Shown: positions 1-13,075 of the stretch, one piece after another
How the letters are laid out: every line of letters starts with the position of its first letter
Numbering within the stretch: the stretch's first letter is position 1
NCBI GenBank assembly: GCA_916048095.2
Contig: OU696576.1
Coordinates: forward strand, 7,742,488-7,806,487
Length of the DNA: 64,000 bases
Reading direction: 5' to 3'
Source of the DNA: Sacculina carcini
Lineage: Eukaryota; Arthropoda; Thecostraca; Sacculinidae
Made by a program: the position numbers and the translations under genes
Notes under the pieces: model-generated
The model's input: only the letters and a program-made list of their open reading frames with translations
The model's database searches: none
What the model was told of the DNA's origin: nothing

Positions 1-939
1 TCGCTGGTCTCGGATGTGACGTGCACCAACACCTTCAGCAGTGCACACCTGTTGGAGGGTGCTGTCGCTCCCGGGGCAGCGGCTCGGGCGGCCGAGGAGA
101 CGAAGAAACGACGCTACATGGACCTGAGCCAGCGGTAAGACTTTGCACCGCTGGTCATTGAAATACAACCGGCGTGCTGGGGTCCTCATTCGACGACCTA
201 ATCAAGAACATCGGTCGTCCAATTACAGAGCATTCGGGAGAACCACGCGAGACGGCCTGGCTCAGACAGCGGGTCAGTGTGGCGTTCGTGCGCGGCAACG
301 CGGCAACCATCACCAGGTCGTTAAACTGGCCCGCAAATACCCCGCGCGCGCATATGTATGTGTGCGTACCTGTTTCTTCAACAACAAAGAAACACACACA
401 CATACATACATACGTACACCTACACACATACACACACAGACATAAAAGCGCATGCAAACATACACACACACCAATTACAAACAATTACACCAATTACACA
501 CACACACACACATACATACGTACATCGGCACACATACACACCGATATACACACATACACACAGACATACCAGCGCACGCAAAAACACATACACGCATACA
601 CGTGCGTGCATGATTGTTGCATTTTCTTGTTGAGTTGCACCTGCAGAGTTCCGGTTGTGCATCGTGGTTCAATTCTCATTATATTGCCAGAACTGTCTTG
701 CAAACACACACGCACACATAAACACACACACACACACACACACACACATAAACACACACACACAAATACACACAAACACACACACACAGTCTGTCGTATG
801 AAATTTCTTCGACATACTTTTTATTTAAATAAAACTTGTTTTTCAATCAATCAAACATTGTTTCTATTGCAATCGCCGTATGTGGCGAATTTTCATTGCA
901 ATTCCACAACGTGCAATAAATAGGCGAAGAATAAAGAGG

Positions 940-981
<42 letters not shown>

Positions 982-2235
982 ACATCAAAACATGTTGCAC
1001 AAAACATTTGCAATGTTTCAGAAAATTTGTCATAATTCACCACATGGACAAATTTTGTGGGAAATTCGCGATCGCTTCAAGAAACTGGGGCAATTGGCTA
1101 TAGCTATCTCTTCCATAGCATTTATATGCAAGTATTAAAGACACCACATCATTCTGAAAGTGGGGCATATTACGATCGGTGTGGGGGTAATTGACGATCA
1201 GTGTAGCGATCGTCAATTGCCCCACACCGATCGTAATATGCCCCATCCCCGATTTCTATTTACCCCTATAGCGATCGTCAATTGCCCCGTGGTGCACCAC
1301 GTGCGACGACGTCTTGTATTACTTCGAGGAAATGTACTTCGCGGAGCCCGCCAGGAGCCATAGTCGACTAGAATACCGCGGCGGTCATGCAAACAACTTC
1401 ACTTGGGTTGCATAGAGACTGTCCTACACTCCAGAGGACGTCGTGCGACACCCTCACAAAAAAGAGGAGAGTCATTCCCATGAGCTGTAATAACTGATGA
1501 GAATTGCCACCAAAAGATTGCAGAGATGAACAAGTCTAAGACAAGACTTCGCAGGTAGGGAGCTCCTACTCAAACTGAGAAGTCTAGCAAGGAATAACCA
1601 AAGAAAAAGGCAAAAGTGAAAAAGAGAAAGTCGAAAGGGGATGATGAGGACTCGGAATCAACAGTGTCGCAATAACTGAAGCAAATACATCCAGTGATTT
1701 ATCTTTGGAAGATCTGCTGAGAGATGGCATTGAAACCATGCTATAACGGAAGAAAACACTTATTTTCGTAGAGTGTATTATGTATCAGCCTTAAGGCCAG
1801 GCTAAGTAAGCTAGCATTGTAATGTGAGCTAGTTCATCTTTGTTTTTCGTTTGAATATATTTAGTTGATAATTTCTTTCTTTATCTATCATCTAGAATGC
1901 CAAATTACCTTCAAATTAACGAATTACGGATCGATCGTTAATTACCCTACGAAAATCGTCATTTACCCCACTGGGGTAAATGACGATCGCACCACTAAAT
2001 TCGATCTGTATTTGAAAAAACAAAATTTTCGAAAGCTTTCAATACGGGAATAGAAGCACAGTGTACCAACACACTATGTGGTACTTAGCATGTTTTGCTA
2101 TCGTCATTAGTATAAGCGCTGGTTAGATGTTAATGAAAACGATCGTCATTTGCCCCGAATGACTATAATCGTTCAAATATACATCACATAATGCGTGTGT
2201 GTGTGTGTGTGTTTACGTGTGTGTGTGTATATGGA

Positions 2236-2269
<34 letters not shown>

Positions 2270-4139
2270 AATGTGTTGGTGTGATGTTTTGGTCATGCAT
2301 GGTGTAAATAACACCTGTTTTGAAACGAAGAAGGATTAGTGGCTGTCAGCGATGTTTTTCCACCTGTCTGTCCGCTTATACCTGTATATATGTGCGTGCG
2401 GTCCTTTTGCCCATACATCATGTTCACCTGCCGGAATGCCTAAGAATGCGAGCTGACCTGTCGGTGACAGTGATATATCCGCACTTCCGCTGAATGTATG
2501 TGTGTGTGTGTGTGTCTGTACCCGGTGTCAATATTTGTACTTGTGTCTGTTTGTACAATGCCGCATTGTAAATATTGTACTGTCTGCGCATCTGAGACAT
2601 TGTGTAGAGATTGCGCAATATAAATGTTTCAATAAATGAAATGTGTGTGTTTGGGTATGTATGGATGTGTTGGGTATGGGTATACGTGTATGGGTATGTT
2701 GAGCGCTTTTGATACCATCGGATGAAAAGCGCGATATAAATGTCTAAATGTAATGTTTGTGTGTGTGTGTGTTTATGTATGTGTGTGTTTGTGTATGTGT
2801 GTGTATATGTGTATGTTTGTATGTGTTTGTGTGTCAGTCTGCTGAGCAAGCTGCCCGAGCTGTATTTACCGCTGGTTTGGTTCGAGAACCGGGTGGACGT
2901 TGATTCTCAAGTGACCGCACAGCTGCAGCTGGTGGCCAGCACGCTGCCCAAGCTGCTGTCCGCCGGCAGCTGCGTGCTGCTCGCTCTGGGCGTGTCCCTG
3001 CTGGCCCTCGGCGCGCTGCTCATGTACAGGCGCACAGGTGTGGATACAGTTCGAACTTTTCTACTTGTTTGCTCATCATTATTAGAGTTGGCAATTTTAT
3101 GTGGTCACATACAAAAGTGGTTTTCTCACATAAAATGCCATCTCTACCGCAAAATATAAAGTTCTATAGATTCTTCCTTATAATCATTTCTATCCTATTG
3201 GAAGCGCCCAATCAAGGTAAAACTTTCGCATGCACTAGGATAATTTCGTCTCCCTAAGGGTATAATCTACCTATAAAGATAATACAATATTAATTATTAT
3301 TAATAATTAATTCAATGTTTCCTACGCCCCAATGTAACGTCGCTTGATACATGTTTAAAATGCAAATAATTTACATAACGGTCCAAAATTCACCTAATTC
3401 ATGACAATTGAATAACATATTTTGCTGCGTTCGACAACGTATTCGGACATTTTTCGTCACAAACTTAAAACATAAAATGCCAACAATCATCTCATAACAT
3501 TCCGTTTCTAGTTGATTTTGTGTCGCTATATTGTCTCTGTATTTCCTTCAAGAGAATTAAGCAAACAGTTTTTTTCTGTGCAAAAATAAGGAAGCATAGC
3601 TGAAAACAAGTGGTTCAAAACCCGGCGGAGCAGAATTTCATCGGTAGAATTCTATAATCCAACAGCCCCTGTCCACCCAGCAGTAAATGATGGTACCAGA
3701 TATCAGTCATGTGTTGTGTCATGCATTCTGGGGAGGTGGCCCTCTCTAATACGTCTTCCGTCCTTGTGGCGTCATAGCGTGGAGAGGGTCGGTTCTGCGG
3801 TGGCAGCGAGCTGCACGGGACACACCTGTGTGTGTGTTCATAAGCTTCGGCTTCTTCCCGTGTAGCAGCTGTAACTTGAGGCATTCAACCTTTAAGCCGT
3901 GCATTATATAATTGTGAACAGGGCGATCGACGACGGCCGACGTGTGCGGTCTTGCCTCGGGCGACAGCCGGTCCTCGTCGTCGGCCAGCGTGGTGAAAGT
4001 GGCTCGCATCGACACCGATGATGCATCGTCGAACGACGTTCAGCAACGGCTGGATGATGACGAAGGCGATGCCGACGACGAATCGCAGAAACCTCACGCC
4101 GACCACAGCAACAACGACCGTCTGGTTTCCAAGTGCTGA
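1..4139 (+). CDS. CD36/scavenger receptor B-like membrane protein, C-terminal three exons (5' end outside window)
   Basis: Three exons join in frame: 1-136 (partial, donor gtaaga), 2838-3037 (acceptor tgtgtcag, donor gtgtgg) and 3922-4139 (acceptor gaacag, stop TGA). Phases are 2 then 1 and agree across both introns. The middle exon reads [21 protein letters not shown], followed by a hydrophobic helix of about 23 residues and then MYRR. This layout (LPE-PLVWFE-acidic, linker, terminal membrane helix, basic stop-transfer) is that of the extracellular C-terminal end of CD36/SR-B receptors, which bind and move lipids or lipoproteins. The last exon adds a Ser/Asp/Glu-rich cytoplasmic tail of about 70 residues ([11 protein letters not shown], then [14 protein letters not shown]) ending VSKC, longer than a typical CD36 tail. 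The first exon (starts [10 protein letters not shown], ends [11 protein letters not shown]) does not clearly resemble the family, so the name is tentative. A divergent single-pass protein of another family is the alternative. Confidence 0.55.
137..2837 (+). other. Intron of the CD36-like gene, repeat-filled
   Basis: No coding exon is visible. It holds CA-rich sequence (about 390-800), a (TA)n run (944-977), an inverted-repeat element with GATCGTCAxTTxCCCC motifs (1161-2156), and GT-rich stretches (2193-2266, 2640-2834). The last of these runs straight into the acceptor of the next exon. Confidence 0.7.
1161..2156. mobile_element. Degenerate inverted-repeat element (DNA transposon remnant or foldback), family unassigned
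   Basis: At 1161-1199 and 1208-1245 two arms of about 38 bp are near-perfect reverse complements around an 8-base loop. They differ by one inserted base and one transition. A second palindrome lies at 1955-1986 (atcgtcatttacccca against tggggtaaatgacgat). The shared motif GATCGTCAATTGCCCC also occurs at about 1270-1286 and, as ATCGTCATTTGCCCC, at about 2141-2155. The spacer between about 1310 and 1700 contains broken open reading frame with Lys/Glu-rich stretches, consistent with decayed transposase sequence, but no motif assigns a family. Confidence 0.5.
2193..2838. repeat. GT-rich microsatellite tracts
   Basis: Interrupted (GT)n/(TGTATG)n sequence at 2193-2266, 2500-2516, 2643-2700 and 2750-2834. 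The last tract abuts the 3' splice site at 2837/2838. Confidence 0.85.
3609..3895 (+). mobile_element. tRNA-derived SINE (Val-type head), copy A, 5' truncated
   Basis: Begins inside the B box (tggttcaaaacccggcggag) and continues through the shared body (cctgtccacccagcagtaaa, then accagatatcagtcatg and gtggagagggtcggttctg). It ends in the family's acctttaa tail. It lacks the A-box half of the head. It lies wholly in the last intron of the CD36-like gene and ends 26 bases before the exon at 3922, so the acceptor region includes SINE sequence. Confidence 0.9.
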
Positions 4140-4308
4140 GAGAAACATGAGCGTCGTGTTTCTTCATGTTTCTCTCTGTGTGTGTGTGTGTGTGTGTGTG
4201 TGTTTGTGTGTATGTATGTGAGTGTGTTTTTTGGCTCTCGGAGTTGCGTCATCGAACAATTGAATGTCGGTTCTAGAGTAAAACGAAAATACACAAACCG
4301 ACACACAA

Positions 4309-4347
<39 letters not shown>

Positions 4348-4376
4348 TACACACGCGCACACACACATACACACAC

Positions 4377-4407
<31 letters not shown>

Positions 4408-5198
4408 TACACACACGCACACACACATACACATGTTTTTGCTACAGCGTGTATTGGCATTGATGTTTGGGTAGCTGTGCGAGTCGTGTCCGAATTGCAT
4501 GTGTATGTTTGTGCGTGTGTGTTTTTGTGAAGCGCTGTGTTGAGAGAGGTGGGCGCATTTATTCCATTGCCAACATTTTCGACCAATATTGCATCCAACA
4601 TTGCAAACTGTTGTCACAAGGTGTTTATACAGCGTAAATGTCGCTATGGTGTGTTTGACAATGTGAAATCACTTATGCGGGTGCCTTTACGCGTGTTGGT
4701 CAGAATTAGCACCGTACGACATGTGTGCATGCTTGTATATTTGTTTGTATGTTGGTGTGTGTGTGGGTGGGTGGGTGTGTGGAGGGGGGGGGGGGGGGGC
4801 TTTAAGACGAGCTCCGTGTGAGGTGTCTTTCGGTGGGGCAAGGCAATCTCAAATTTTCGCCGCTAGCGGGTTTATTGTGTGTGCATTTGCTGGTGTAACT
4901 TTTCAAGCGTGTATATTGGATGGCCAAGCGTGTTCCAATCGTGGCCTTCCATTCAAAAGTGTCTTTCGGTCCAAGCTACCTGCCTTAGTGAGTGTGTGTG
5001 TGAGTGTGTGTGTGTGTATGTTGATCTGATTATCATATGCTTAGTGTAGGTGATATTGGTGGATGCCACCCGGCAAAGGATTTTATAGCCGGAGAATTTA
5101 TTTGTTAAGTTTAGCTTGTATACTCGTTGATTAACCTGATCTATTCTGTGGCATTTCAGTTAACCATTGAAAAATGATTCCAGCACGTTTGTGTGTGT

Positions 5199-5238
<40 letters not shown>

Positions 5239-6906
5239 TGAGTGTATAGGTTGTTGTATTTTCATTGGGATTATGAGATTGGAGGTTGTAAGAATTTTTG
5301 CTTGTGATTCATTCGCTCACGCCTTTTTGTAGGTGATGGCTATCTTGATCGTGCAATAAATGCGTGAATCAGCGTTTGTTTGTCAAAACAGCATTTGGTA
5401 ATTAATACTAATTTGTATATAGAACATGAACATTGTGGTGTTGTTGGTAGTCATGGCTACGCCAAAACTGACACGTTCGTCAACGATACCAGATGCCAGG
5501 CAAATTGCGTAAGAATTCGCGCAGCCTTTATATAGACTGTTATGTGCGTGAATTGCCAATACGAATTTCCTTTAATAAGGCAACGATGCGTACAGTTTTC
5601 TCAAACGCTATATTCGCTCGGGCACGGAACACGGTGAATAGTACACAGTAATGACGGCGCATAACAATCGAGTGGAAACGAAAACAAGTCAGAAAGCGAG
5701 GGGCGATGTACGGTGCCCAACAGCGCAATGCGCGTGCTTAGGCGTGTTTTGGATTTATGTGAGTATCGGACAATAAGCGCGCTCACCGGAAGTTGTCTGA
5801 TACTGGCATAAATCCGCGCTGAGTGGGTCTACTTGAGCGTTGCGCAAAATGTGCTTTTGTCGAGAACATGCAGCACCAGACAACGCTCATATACACATAA
5901 TGTGCGACAGCGACCATATAGAATTACAATGAAAGCGCACACTATACAATACGACCGATGTAACACATACATGCAATCAAATTCGACGCTACACGACTAT
6001 CACACAATACGATTCCATGCAATAATCACATGTGTCAATCACAAGAATTAACACGCGCAACAATATAAATAATATTAAAGGCACAATATGATTAAATACT
6101 AAACAGTCAAATCACAGTAATATAATAACAAAAAGGTGCGATATGGTGCCTACAGTGTCATTGGCATAATTATCATTTTACGATATTTATTTCGTTTTGT
6201 GTTATAGCACAAATACAGCTATTACGGTGTAGTTCCACAAATTAAATTTTACTATTGATATCATACGTCATTTGTATGCTACACGTTTGAACCTATTTCG
6301 GTAGCAACAAAATTTTGATGGTAAAGTTGACAGTTTATCAAAATTATATTTATATGAGCATAAGATCCGAATTTGCGGGTTTAATTGCTGACCTGCGGCG
6401 AATATGCACACTTGTATGTCAGTTCTTTCGGCTTGATTTCTCTTCATTGTCCGTGTAATAAGCAGGGATATTAGTCGCTGTTTATCATATATTTGAACGC
6501 AGTCAAGCAGAGGTAAAATAGGAAATATCATCTTTTTCCGCTGTCAGCGTGTTCAGTTGTATTTGTTATTTGGAAATGCTTGGTCATTCACGCTGTATCT
6601 GATCGCAAACTTTCTATCGCATCGTTAAGTTAACGCTCATGTTCGTGTTTATGCGCTGTTTGCGTGTATAGTTTAACTGGTCTGATGCGCTGTCATGGTT
6701 TTGTTTCACCTGTAGCGTATTTTATTATAGCTGTACCTTGAGTGTATTTCTTAGCATTCAGCATAGATGGAAGTCGAATTTATTTGTAGCATATGCTGAT
6801 GTTTGCCAGTTCACTGTCCTATTGCGACCGTTTGAAAATCGGCAAGCCGTCTCGTTAGCAAATAAAACAACTGTTCTCCTTTTGTCGGCCGCTTAATCGA
6901 CGAGCT
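4140..6906. other. Intergenic region between the CD36-like gene and GTF2F1
   Basis: No conserved coding exon was recognised. It holds GT and CA microsatellites (4174-4233, 4305-4430, 5190-5237), a G homopolymer near 4785-4799, and AT-rich unique sequence. An AATAAA at 5355-5360 is a possible but distant poly(A) signal for the upstream gene. The promoter of GTF2F1 should lie at the right end, but I see no diagnostic element. Confidence 0.6.
4174..4430. repeat. (GT)n then (CA)n microsatellite pair
   Basis: A (GT)n run at 4174-4233 is followed about 70 bases later by a (CA)n-rich run at 4305-4430. The two could fold back on each other in single-stranded nucleic acid. Confidence 0.85.
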
Positions 6907-7139
6907 ATGACGGGCGGCGGCGGCAGTGGCGGCGGCAGTGGCAGCAGCGGCGGTGCGAGTGGCAGTGGCGCAGCTAGTGCGGTGCAGGAGTACACGGTGC
7001 GCGTGCCTCGCGCCGTCAACAAACACCACTGTATCATGCAGTTCAACAGCTCCCTGCTGGTCGATTTTGCCAAGTGGAGTCAGGTGAAGATGGTGCGCGA
7101 GGTGCCGCATAAGGACACCGTCGAAGACGAAACACCCAA
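6907..7139 (+). CDS. GTF2F1: GTF2F1 exon 1: Gly/Ser leader and start of dimerisation domain
   Basis: The ATG at 6907 is followed by about 23 residues of Gly/Ser/Ala (MTGGGGSGGGSGSSGGASG), then AVQEYTVRVPRAV, where similarity to RAP74 begins. No other in-frame ATG precedes the conserved part. The exon ends ACA CCC AA with donor gtgcgt, phase 2. Confidence 0.9.
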
Positions 7140-7667
7140 GTGCGTGTGATTGTCCACTGCTGCTCTTATCATTGCCATAATCACCAATCGATCAATCTAT
7201 GTATTTGATATTTAGCGCTAATATCAACAGAAGCGCGACAAAATTAAAAAGGCAAACACAACTATGGAGAAAAGCATGTGACAACAGACATAGGAACACA
7301 CACACACACACACATACATACAGACATATCATATCATAATAATCATATTATATCATAATCATCATATCATATCGTAATCATCATATCATCATATATAACG
7401 TATTTGGTCTCACACAGTTACTAAAAACACCTTATAACAATACACTAAGTCCAATGTGTGGCCGGGCACAAAGACACCATGACGGTGTGTGGTAGCCTCA
7501 GTTCGAGCTGCCCTATTGAACATTGTATGTAAAATTGTGTAATTAATAACAAAATACAATATGAAGCCAATGATATACACATACATACGCAAATGGGTTT
7601 AAACATAGATAGATAACATGCTGTGACACTGTATAATGAAGAACACATCGATTGTATTGCATCGTTT

Positions 7668-7734
<67 letters not shown>

Positions 7735-8223
7735 ACACACACACATACACACACACACACACACGAATGACACATTACAAATCGAATTGCATCGAAATCG
7801 AATCATTATTCTCATTTTCATTAATACCAGCGGTCGGCAAACTTTTTTCACCGAAGGTCGGATAACTGAAAAAAAACACTAGCGCAAGTATTACACATAA
7901 GTATTATTTTCAATACCTGCATGCCAGAACTGAAGCTTTTGAAATTATGACAAAAATTTAGCTTGGCATTTCATATTAATCATTGATGAGCTTCGCGCAA
8001 TGAAAAACCAAAAATAACAAACATGTTTACTTAATTTAAGTTATATAGGAGACTACGTGGATACAGTTTATCAAGCAAACTCAACTATCGTCGGCGGGCC
8101 GGACAAATCGACGTCACGAGTCGTAGTTTGTCGACCCCTGATTTATACGATCTACTAAATCTTAGAATAATCTAATCTAAATCTTCACGTGCGTGCGTGT
8201 GTGTGTGTGTGCGAGTGCATGCA

Positions 8224-8254
<31 letters not shown>

Positions 8255-9885
8255 TCATCTCTTTGTGCGAGTCTGTATATGCCTGCTGTGTGGTGTTAGC
8301 TATATATTGTAGTTTTCTCACATAATCTTAAATATATTATCATATTATATTATCATATCATATCATATCATATTATCATATTATATCATAATCTTAATCT
8401 TAAACACAAGTAGAGCCATTCTGCGGTGAAAAGCTAAGTGTGTCACATTCAGTGCTATGAAACTGCTGCGCGCGACCGTGTAGAACAGGCGCTATAACAA
8501 ATATACTGAGTTGAGTTGAATTCTGGTTCAATTTGGCGCACGACACACGTCAGCTAACATTTCGCTGAATCGACACCGTCCTACTCCTGTCCACTTTGTG
8601 CATGTCTGTCTGTGTGTGTGTGTATCTGTGTGTGGCTGTGTGTCTGCGTTTATGTATGTATGTGAGTTTGTATGTGTGTCTGCGTGTATGTATGTATATC
8701 TGTGTGTGTGTGACTGTGTGTCTGCGTGTATGTATGTGTGTTAGTTTGTATGTGTGTATCTCTCTTTGTGTATGTCTCTGTGTGTGTATGTATGTGAACT
8801 TGTGTGTATGTATGTGTGTGTTTGTGTGTGCGTCTCCCTCTCTCTCTCTCTCTGTGTGTGTGTATGCGTATGTGTATGTATGTGTGTGAGCTTGTATGTG
8901 TATCTGTGTATGTGTGTATCTCTCCCTCTTTGTGTGTGTGTGTGTATCTGTGACTGTGTGTCTGTGTTTATGTATGTATGTGAGTTTGTATGTGTATCTG
9001 TGCATGTATGTGTATCTGTGTGTGTGTGTGTGCGTGTGTGTGTGTGTGTGTGTATATCTGTGTGTGCAGGTTCGGTGCGGGCAGCGAGTTTGGCAAGGAC
9101 GCGCGTGAGGAGGCGCGACGCAAGCGGTTCGGCTTTGTGGCTCGCAGCCGGCGCGCCGAGCAGTATCCGTGGCTGGTGAAGGTGGGCGGCGGCGGCGCGC
9201 TGGGGCGGCGATATCGCGGCGTGCGCGGCGGCGGCATCACCGAGAACGCCGCCTACTATGTGTTCACACAGGCCAAGGACGGCGTGTTCGACGCGTTTCC
9301 CGTGACCGAGTGGTACAACTTTCAGCACGTACAGCGACACAAGGTGTTGTCGGCAGAGGAGGCCGAGGAGCAGTTCAGCAAGTGAGTGCCGGCTTTCTCA
9401 CACACTCCCTCTCTCTCTCTCTCCTACCCTCCTACTCTTGGTTATTTATGTACATATCTATGCCATACATATGTACATGCCAGTGTATTTGTATGTATGA
9501 TCGGACCTGCGGTGTGCCAGCCGTGGCCGTATATGTGTTTTTTCAATTACGCATTTGAACACAGCAATGGAGAAGGCTGTGTTCGCGTGAATTTATGCAT
9601 GGGCAAAGCCTCACGGTCCCGGCTGGCACACCGCAGGTTCGGCCGCCACACACACACACGGGTTATATCGCAGTCACGGCCAGCACAGAAAACTGCACAA
9701 CTGCGCGCACACGAAACCCGCTCTGCGGCAATTGGGCTATCACTTTAAGAAACGAACCCAACCGTTTCACCTCGCCAGGGAATCGAACCCTGAACCTTTC
9801 GTGCACAGAGCATGCGTCTTAGCCACTGGGCTATGAGGCGTATATGTATGGTTGAGTGATTACCGAGTGTGTGAGAGGTGCGTAC

Positions 9886-9921
<36 letters not shown>

Positions 9922-12900
9922 ATGGCTTCATTGTGCACGTGCTCTATTACGGCTAGCAGTGTGCAACATTGCAAGCGTCGAGTGCCAAACGGTGGCGTTG
10001 GTTTGATCTGCATGTGTATGTGTTTGTGTGTTTGTGTGTGCGATAGTGTTCTTGCGTTGTTCTGGGAAGTTTGTTGAAATAGTCGTGTGCAGCCGTGCCT
10101 GCGCTGTGGTGTGGTCTTGTAGGCGCGCATGGCATATCGCTGTCCCACGCGCGCCTGTCTTTCAATACATGTTTTCAAACGGATTTGAAAGTTGTTTACA
10201 CCGACTCGCTCTGTCTTCATTTGACGGCGTTTTTGTGTTTCTTGTTCGCTCATTGTTTGGCAGCTACGGTCAATTGAAACGGCTCTGTTGTTCTACTGAT
10301 TAAACCATTCATCGTTTAGCTTAGATGAATCTCCATATGCGATTTGACTTCGAGATAAGAGCGTCTTTTCTATCTCGCATGATCAATGCCATATTTCGTC
10401 TGCTTGGTGTTATGCATGTGTGTGTGTGTGTGTGTGTGTGTGTTTAAATTTTTATTGGTGAAGTCTTATGATACTTTAGATAACATTGTTTATACTAGCG
10501 ATGAATATAAGGTGTGATTTTCTCTCTGCTTTCTCTCCATCTTTCACTCTATGTGTATGTGTGTATGTGTGTGCGCGTGCGCTAGACGCGACAAGATCAT
10601 GAACTATTTCTCGGTGATGATGAAGAAGCGCTTGAAGAAGGACGAAGACACCGAGGCTGACGGAGAACTAGTCGATGACAAGAAGACAACGGCATCCAAG
10701 AAAAATGGCAAGCAATATACTGTGATTGTTTTCTTCGTTTTTTTGTTATTCTTTTATTTTATCCTATTTTTTCTCTTCGTGTTCTTTCATTTCTGTGTTT
10801 TTTGCTGTTTATTTTTTTTTCTCCACTCGTGAGCTATTATATCGGCGCTTTTTGTCGCATTGTCTTGGTGTGTCGGCGGCGGTGTGCGTGTGTGCCATGG
10901 TAATGTGCTATTTGTCGGGCGCATGTCTCTGTGTGTGTCTTGTTGTCGCTAGAGTTCAAAATCAGCGACATGGACGAGTGGCCGTCATCGGACGACGACA
11001 ATTCCTCGGCCAACGAAACCAACGCCGACCAAGACGCCAAATCGAAGAAAAAGAATGCGCTCAAAGGTGAGGCGTGAGTTTACAGCACGTTGTTTGCGAT
11101 TATTATTCGAGCCAGAGGTCTTCCAAGATCACAGTTTTGTTAAATTCACTTGGAAATCGAGTGATTTATCAACTTAAATGCCGTTGACAGCAGAAATTGG
11201 CCATCCGTATAATTTACACTACATTCGAACCTGCTAGCTTTGTTGTGCCGAATTCACCAGTTTGGTCCGCTATTTATCGGTATTCAATTGTGTGCCCAAA
11301 CTGTGATGTTCATAATGTTTGTGCACAGATAAAATGAAGCGTAAACGGCGCAAGTCGAACATTAAGGACGAGGCTTTTGAGGATAGCGACGATGGTGATG
11401 AAGAAGGCAGGGAAATGGACTATGATTCCGAGTCTTCTGAAAGGTGATTACTTGAGCGGCGCGCGGTAACTCATAATATATGACATGTGACATTCATATA
11501 CATATAACTTTATCCACACATGACTTATTGTACATATACTTATATGCACATGCCTTAACGTACATATGATGTACAGGTAGCGTGTATGTATGATTATTAA
11601 ATTTTTTCTTCTACAAATATTATATTTATGTTTTCTTAGAATTGTTACTAATTTACTTACAATCACCTATTTATCTGTACTAAATATGTCTTTGCCATTA
11701 TGTGTGTGTGTTTGTGTGTTTGTAGTGTTTTTAAGTCGTGTCTTCTCTGTATCATGTAGGCTTGATGAAATCATAGGAAAGATAGCTGTTCATTCATCTA
11801 AACACACACACACACACACATTTTGAAATTTACAGGAAAGTAAGGCATACTTTGTTCAATCGTTCTACCAGTATGTGATTCAATACAGTATGTAATGTGT
11901 GTGTCTGTGTGTGTGTTGCGTGTGTATGTTGTGCTCGTCAGCGAGCAGGAGGTGAAGCTGGAGAAGGAGGAGAAGGGCGTCGACCAGGAAGACGCGCTCA
12001 AACGCCTGCTCGACTCGGACGCCGAAGTCGACGAGTCTTCCGAGGAGGAGAAGGACAAGAATGGCGAGCAGGAGGATAAAGAAACGTCGGCGGCCGCCGC
12101 TGCCGCCGCCGCCGATGAGGACTCTCAGTCGCCAGTCAAGAAGAAATCGAAAAGTCGCAAGGCGGCTCGCAAGGACGACGACAGCTCAGACAATTCGGAC
12201 TCGGCGGACAGCGCGACCGTTGATCGCTCCGATGCAGCCAAGTCGTCCGCCAACAAGTCAGTATGAAGCTGCCACGGTGGATCCTGTTCTAATTGAACAC
12301 TTGTTGGACTCCGTGGTGTAGTGGTAGCACAGCCGCCTCACAAGCGGGAGGTCTGTGGTTCTAATCTCGGCGGAGGAGAATTTCATTGGGCGAATTCTAT
12401 AATTCAACAGCCCCTGTCCACCCAGCAGTAAATGGTACCAGATATCAGTCATGTGTTGTGTCATGCATTCTGGGGAGGTGGTCCTCTCTAATACATCTTC
12501 CGTCCTTGTGGCGTCATAGCGTGGAGAGGGTCGGTTCTGCGGTGGCAGCGAGCTGCACGGGACACACCTGTGTGTTCATAAGCTTCGACTTCTTCCCGTG
12601 TAGCAGCTGTCGCTTGAGGCCTTTAACCTTTAACGGTGAATCGATAGATATAATTCTTTACTTGAACGATTGATCAGTGGGACCAGTTCTAACCGGAACA
12701 GTGAATGGGTGAAACTAGTTCTAACCGGATATGTTTGCTCATTAAGCTGTACAAAGTGGTTTAGTGTGTGTGTCCGTGTGTGTGTGTGTCTGTCTGTCTG
12801 TGTGTGTTTAGCAGTGGTCAGACGAGAGACGAGACGGCGGGTCGGTCGGCACACGGGGGTGCATCTGCACCTCCGTCGCTGAAGAAGCCGCCGCCGCCGA

Positions 12901-13075
12901 CCAAAACAGAGCGCATCGTACAGGATATGAAACGACGCACAACAGATGGCGCCACGGTGCTGCCGCCAGGAAAACGCGCCAAATTGGACTCGTCTATCGC
13001 CAACAGCCAACAACTGTCCAAGTATGACGTCATTTTGGTTGTTTCTATTTTTGTATCTCTCTGTGTATCTCTCTC

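Larger units (their letters stand above)
7140..9069. other. GTF2F1 intron 1, repeat-filled
   Basis: Contains (CA)n at 7293-7310 and 7670-7764, a hAT-like MITE (7828-8140), (GT)n at 8188-8254, AT repeats (atcatatcat) near 7326-7400 and 8330-8400, and about 460 bp of TG/TC-rich sequence (8605-9066) that runs into the acceptor. Confidence 0.8.

Noticed and set aside
155-923. Long His/Thr or Cys/Val open frames in CA/GT repeats (also at 4094-4617, 7445-7865, 8550-9108, 37383-37988, 40371-40896, 53371-53981 and others)
   Set aside because: A dinucleotide repeat has no stops, so these frames are repeat translations with no conserved domain.
9769-9838. A functional tRNA gene on the minus strand
   Set aside because: A and B boxes are present but the acceptor and anticodon stems do not pair properly, and a SINE-like body follows.
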